Assembly (NCBI GenBank): GCA_034090805.1
Contig: JAXDRV010000135.1
Span: forward strand, 1 to 19,614
Length of the DNA: 19,614 nucleotides
Direction of reading: 5' to 3'
Origin: Ornithomonoglobus_A sp034090805
Lineage (GTDB): Bacteria > Bacillota > Clostridia > UBA1381
Shown here piece by piece: positions 17,702-19,614 of the stretch; positions within the stretch are counted from its first letter, which is position 1, and each line of letters opens with the position of its first letter. The notes under the pieces were generated by a model, which had not been told where the DNA came from, searched no databases, and saw nothing but the letters and a program-made list of their open reading frames with translations. The translations under genes and the position numbers were made by a program.

Positions 17702-18562
17702 ATGACTGACGTTAAAATAGTTGTTGACACAAGTTCGGATATTCCGGCTGATATTGCGGAAAAATATGATATAGGCATACTTTCGTTTTTAAGTATTTTC
17801 GGAGAAAAATCATACGTTACCGGTGTTGATATGACGAATGCGGAATTTTATGAAATGCTTGAAAATTCGGAAAAGATACCCACCACCTCACAGACTCCCT
17901 ACGGAGATATGTATGACTATCTGCTTGAGCAGGCAAAGGCTCACGAAAGCGTAATATATTTTACGATTTCGTCAAAGGGCAGCGGACAGCATCATACTGC
18001 AACTCTCGTTGCGGAGGAAATCAAGGAGGAATACCCGCAGGCAGACATTCACATTATCGATTCGGAGAAGTTTTCGCTTTATATATCGGAAACGGCCGTT
18101 CATGCCGCAGAGCTTGCACAGGATGATGTGCCGGTGACGGAAATAATCGAGGAATGTAAGCGGTATATAAAAACGTGGCGGTGTTATCTGCTTGTGGATA
18201 CACTCAAGTATCTTGAAAAGGGCGGACGTATCAACAAGACTGCCGCAATAGTCGGAACGCTGCTTGACATTAAGCCGATTTTGACGATAGAAAACGGACT
18301 CGTCGAAAGCATGGATAAGCTGAGAGGCAAGAAAAAGCTTGTGGATAAGCTGATAGAAAAAATCAAGGAGGATCCTGATTTTGATGCGGAAGATCCGAGA
18401 TTTCTCGTGGTTCAGTCGGATAAAAAGCGAGGTGACGAGGCCTGTGAAAAGCTGCGTGAGGAATTTGGCGGGGACTGCGTGAGGATGTACAGCGAATTTG
18501 GCCCGATAGTGGGTACTCATGTCGGCAAGGGAGCCTTTGCGATTATAACAGGAATTAAATAA
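17702..18562 (+). CDS. DegV family fatty-acid-binding protein
   Basis: A 286-residue DegV protein. Members bind a fatty acid and some (FakB) present it to a fatty-acid kinase. Family motifs seen: VDTSSDIP (8-15), PTTSQTP (60-66), TISSKGSGQH (88-97), HIIDSEKFS, LKYLEKGGRI and GPIVGTHVGKGAFA near the end. GGAG at 17691-17694 lies 7 bases before the ATG. It is the last gene of the lexA group, 25 bases after trmL. Its TAA stop is shared with the left border of the hairpin element: the TA belongs to the presumed target and the last A to the element. Confidence 0.93.
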   Translation: MTDVKIVVDTSSDIPADIAEKYDIGILSFLSIFGEKSYVTGVDMTNAEFYEMLENSEKIPTTSQTPYGDMYDYLLEQAKAHESVIYFTISSKGSGQHHTATLVAEEIKEEYPQADIHIIDSEKFSLYISETAVHAAELAQDDVPVTEIIEECKRYIKTWRCYLLVDTLKYLEKGGRINKTAAIVGTLLDIKPILTIENGLVESMDKLRGKKKLVDKLIEKIKEDPDFDAEDPRFLVVQSDKKRGDEACEKLREEFGGDCVRMYSEFGPIVGTHVGKGAFAIITGIK

Positions 18563-18815
18563 TGCTCACTGAACAAATGCGATTTTCAATCGCATTTGGA
18601 AAAATTATGACTATTGTCAAAATTTTTCGTGTAAAATCAGAGATTTTACACAGTTCGCATTGATAAAGTCTGCCCAAATAAATATTTTGAGAATAAAATA
18701 TTTATTTGGGGTGCAAGGATTTTTTCATATTTATGAAAAAACCTTGCACCTGAACAATTATGAAACGCTTTTAAGCCGCTATGCGGCTGCGTTTCATAAT
18801 TGTTCAGCAGTCATT
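18559..18815 (+). repeat. Right copy of multi-hairpin, MITE-like element
   Basis: Six hairpins follow one another. H1 18574-18598: arms CAAATGCGATT and AATCGCATTTG. H2 18599-18628: arms GAAAAATTATGAC and GTCAAAATTTTTC, one mismatch. H3 18629-18651: GTGTAAAATC and GATTTTACAC. After a 21-base linker, H4 18673-18710: a perfect 16-bp stem starting CCCAAATAAAT. H5 18711-18749: 18 bp starting GTGCAAGG, one bulge. H6 18750-18807: a perfect 19-bp stem starting CTGAACAATTATG, with an inner hairpin AGCCGC-TAT-GCGGCT. The outer ends ATGCTCACTGAACAA and TTGTTCAGCAGTCAT are inverted repeats at 11 of 15 positions, each bordered by TA. No reading frame of note lies inside. 18559-18693 is repeated inverted at the left edge of the window. 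Confidence 0.88.
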
Positions 18816-18848
18816 AAATAAGCGGGGAAACAGGTTTTTAAAGGATAT

Positions 18849-18909
18849 AAAAAAAGCGGAGGGATTGATATATGCCGTATGATTCGGCGCATATCAATTC
18901 TGCCGCTTT
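18849..18909 (-). terminator. Terminator of the minus-strand CmpB-type gene
   Basis: A long imperfect hairpin: AAAGCGG (18853-18859) with CCGCTTT (18903-18909), ATTGATAT (18864-18871) with ATATCAAT (18891-18898) and GCCG with CGGC around a 7-base loop. On the minus strand it is followed by seven U. Its first arm overlaps the stop codon of that gene. It could also slow plus-strand transcripts coming through the repeat element. The stretch 18563-18907 holds only this and the hairpin element. Confidence 0.85.
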
Positions 18910-19522
18910 ATCTGTTATTTATATAATCCCTTATGTACTGTATTACGGCACGAGTGTGACGCATTACGAAGCCGTCGCCCGCCATGCCGGGGTGAGTATC
19001 CACAAACCACAGCTTTTTGTCGAATTTTTCCCGATCACGTACCGTGACTATCAAATCAGAAAGGATAGCCGCAACGGAAAGCATACACACGAGGTTCACC
19101 GTGCGGTCGCTCAAAAATGATATGTATCTGACTGCCGCCGGGTGAATAAACTTCACCAGCAGTACGGACATTGTTCCGAAAGCAAGTCCGCCGAGAAGGC
19201 ATACTCTGCCGTGAATATTAAACGGCCATGTGGAATAATCCCACCAGCGTGTCCCGAAAATTTCCTCAAGAATCCATGATACCGCATACTCAAGCGAGCA
19301 GGTCAGAAGCATTCCCGCCGCAAACAGCTTCCATGTATTCTCAATATCTCCGAGAAGCATAATGTCGAGCATTGCGCCTAGACCGTATATGGGGCATAAG
19401 CACCCTGTAAGAAATCCCGTATTGACAGGCTTTTTGTGCCGCAGGGTATAATATACCGATTCATACAGCCAGCCGATAAAGCTGTAGAGAACAAAACACA
19501 GGAAATATCTTTTTAAATCCAT
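18908..19522 (-). CDS. CmpB-type putative ABC-transporter membrane protein (PF06541-like)
   Basis: A 204-residue integral membrane protein with about five hydrophobic segments. It matches the conserved pattern of the 'putative ABC-transporter type IV' (CmpB) family: FIGWLYES (15-22), NTGFLTGCLCPIYGLGA (34-50), LEYAVSWILEEIFGTRWWDY (77-96) and FNIHGRVCLLGG (101-112). The transport role is a family label only; no substrate is known and no ATPase partner is visible. The start is the ATG at 19522, whose A is shared with the TGA of the upstream frame (TGATG), a coupling arrangement. A TTG one codon earlier (19525) is also possible, with GGAGG at 19535-19539 nine bases before it. Confidence 0.85.
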   Translation of the reverse strand: MDLKRYFLCFVLYSFIGWLYESVYYTLRHKKPVNTGFLTGCLCPIYGLGAMLDIMLLGDIENTWKLFAAGMLLTCSLEYAVSWILEEIFGTRWWDYSTWPFNIHGRVCLLGGLAFGTMSVLLVKFIHPAAVRYISFLSDRTVNLVCMLSVAAILSDLIVTVRDREKFDKKLWFVDTHPGMAGDGFVMRHTRAVIQYIRDYINNR

Positions 19523-19614
19523 CAAGCAAACGTACCTCCCTTCTTTATATGCTTATATAGGCTATTGTAAAACTCAAGATTTCCGCGGAATTTGAGATGT
19601 TTCTGCTTGAATTT
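19522..19614 (-). CDS. C-terminal end of an unrecognised gene
   Basis: The minus strand is open from the window edge to a TGA at 19522-19524, giving 30 residues that begin KFKQKHLKFRGNL and end KKGGTFA. The TGA overlaps the next ATG by one base and the next gene's GGAGG lies inside this frame, as in a tight operon. The family cannot be recognised from this tail. Confidence 0.55.
   Translation of the reverse strand, partial: KFKQKHLKFRGNLEFYNSLYKHIKKGGTFA

Noticed and set aside
18559..18815. CRISPR array or tandem repeats
   Set aside because: The hairpins differ in sequence and length and there are no equal repeats separated by spacers.
18559..18815. IS200/IS605 relic
   Set aside because: Hairpins near the ends recall such elements, but there is no tnpA or tnpB remnant, and the inverted ends with TA borders fit another transposition type better. 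It is left undecided.
1..19614. tRNA or rRNA genes
   Set aside because: No cloverleaf with a T-loop motif and no rRNA-like stretch was seen in any gap.

Overview
The window looks like a chromosomal piece of a Clostridia-type member of the Bacillota, probably from a host-associated (gut-like) habitat. The reasons are the Gram-positive type LexA box in front of lexA, strong GGAGG ribosome sites, secreted proteins with a Thr-Pro-Glu linker and a copper-amine-oxidase-like N-terminal domain, CUT1-type ABC sugar transporter genes and a DegV protein. No species can be named from the sequence alone.

Layout. Bases 1-11830 form a glycan-use locus. A minus-strand pair encodes a secreted family 8 polysaccharide lyase followed by a family 29 alpha-L-fucosidase. 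Divergent from it are a 1405-residue secreted protein (a calcineurin-type phosphoesterase plus FN3-like and LamG-like domains, flanked by two copies of an unrecognised domain) and a three-gene ABC importer (lipoprotein binding protein and two permeases). A likely division of labour is that the secreted proteins cut a uronic-acid-containing or fucosylated polymer outside the cell, the importer takes up the products, and the fucosidase, which lacks a signal peptide, trims them inside. No ABC ATPase is present, as is common for this importer type. Bases 11880-18562 are housekeeping: carB with its own promoter and terminator, then a tight group lexA - DUF362/ferredoxin protein - trmL - degV behind a promoter that overlaps a LexA box. 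Bases 18908-19614 hold a minus-strand pair: the tail of an unrecognised gene and a CmpB-type membrane protein.

The most unusual item is non-coding. Directly after the degV stop codon lies a 255-base element made almost entirely of six consecutive hairpins. It is bounded by imperfect inverted ends and TA dinucleotides. A perfect 135-base inverted copy of its first part lies at the left window edge, directly after the fucosidase stop codon and in the same orientation relative to the gene. This looks like an undescribed MITE-like or 3'-UTR repeat family. Other points are a duplicated translation-start region with a leader ORF before the lyase, sequence words shared by the two glycan-operon control regions, and stable hairpins placed around the binding-protein gene.
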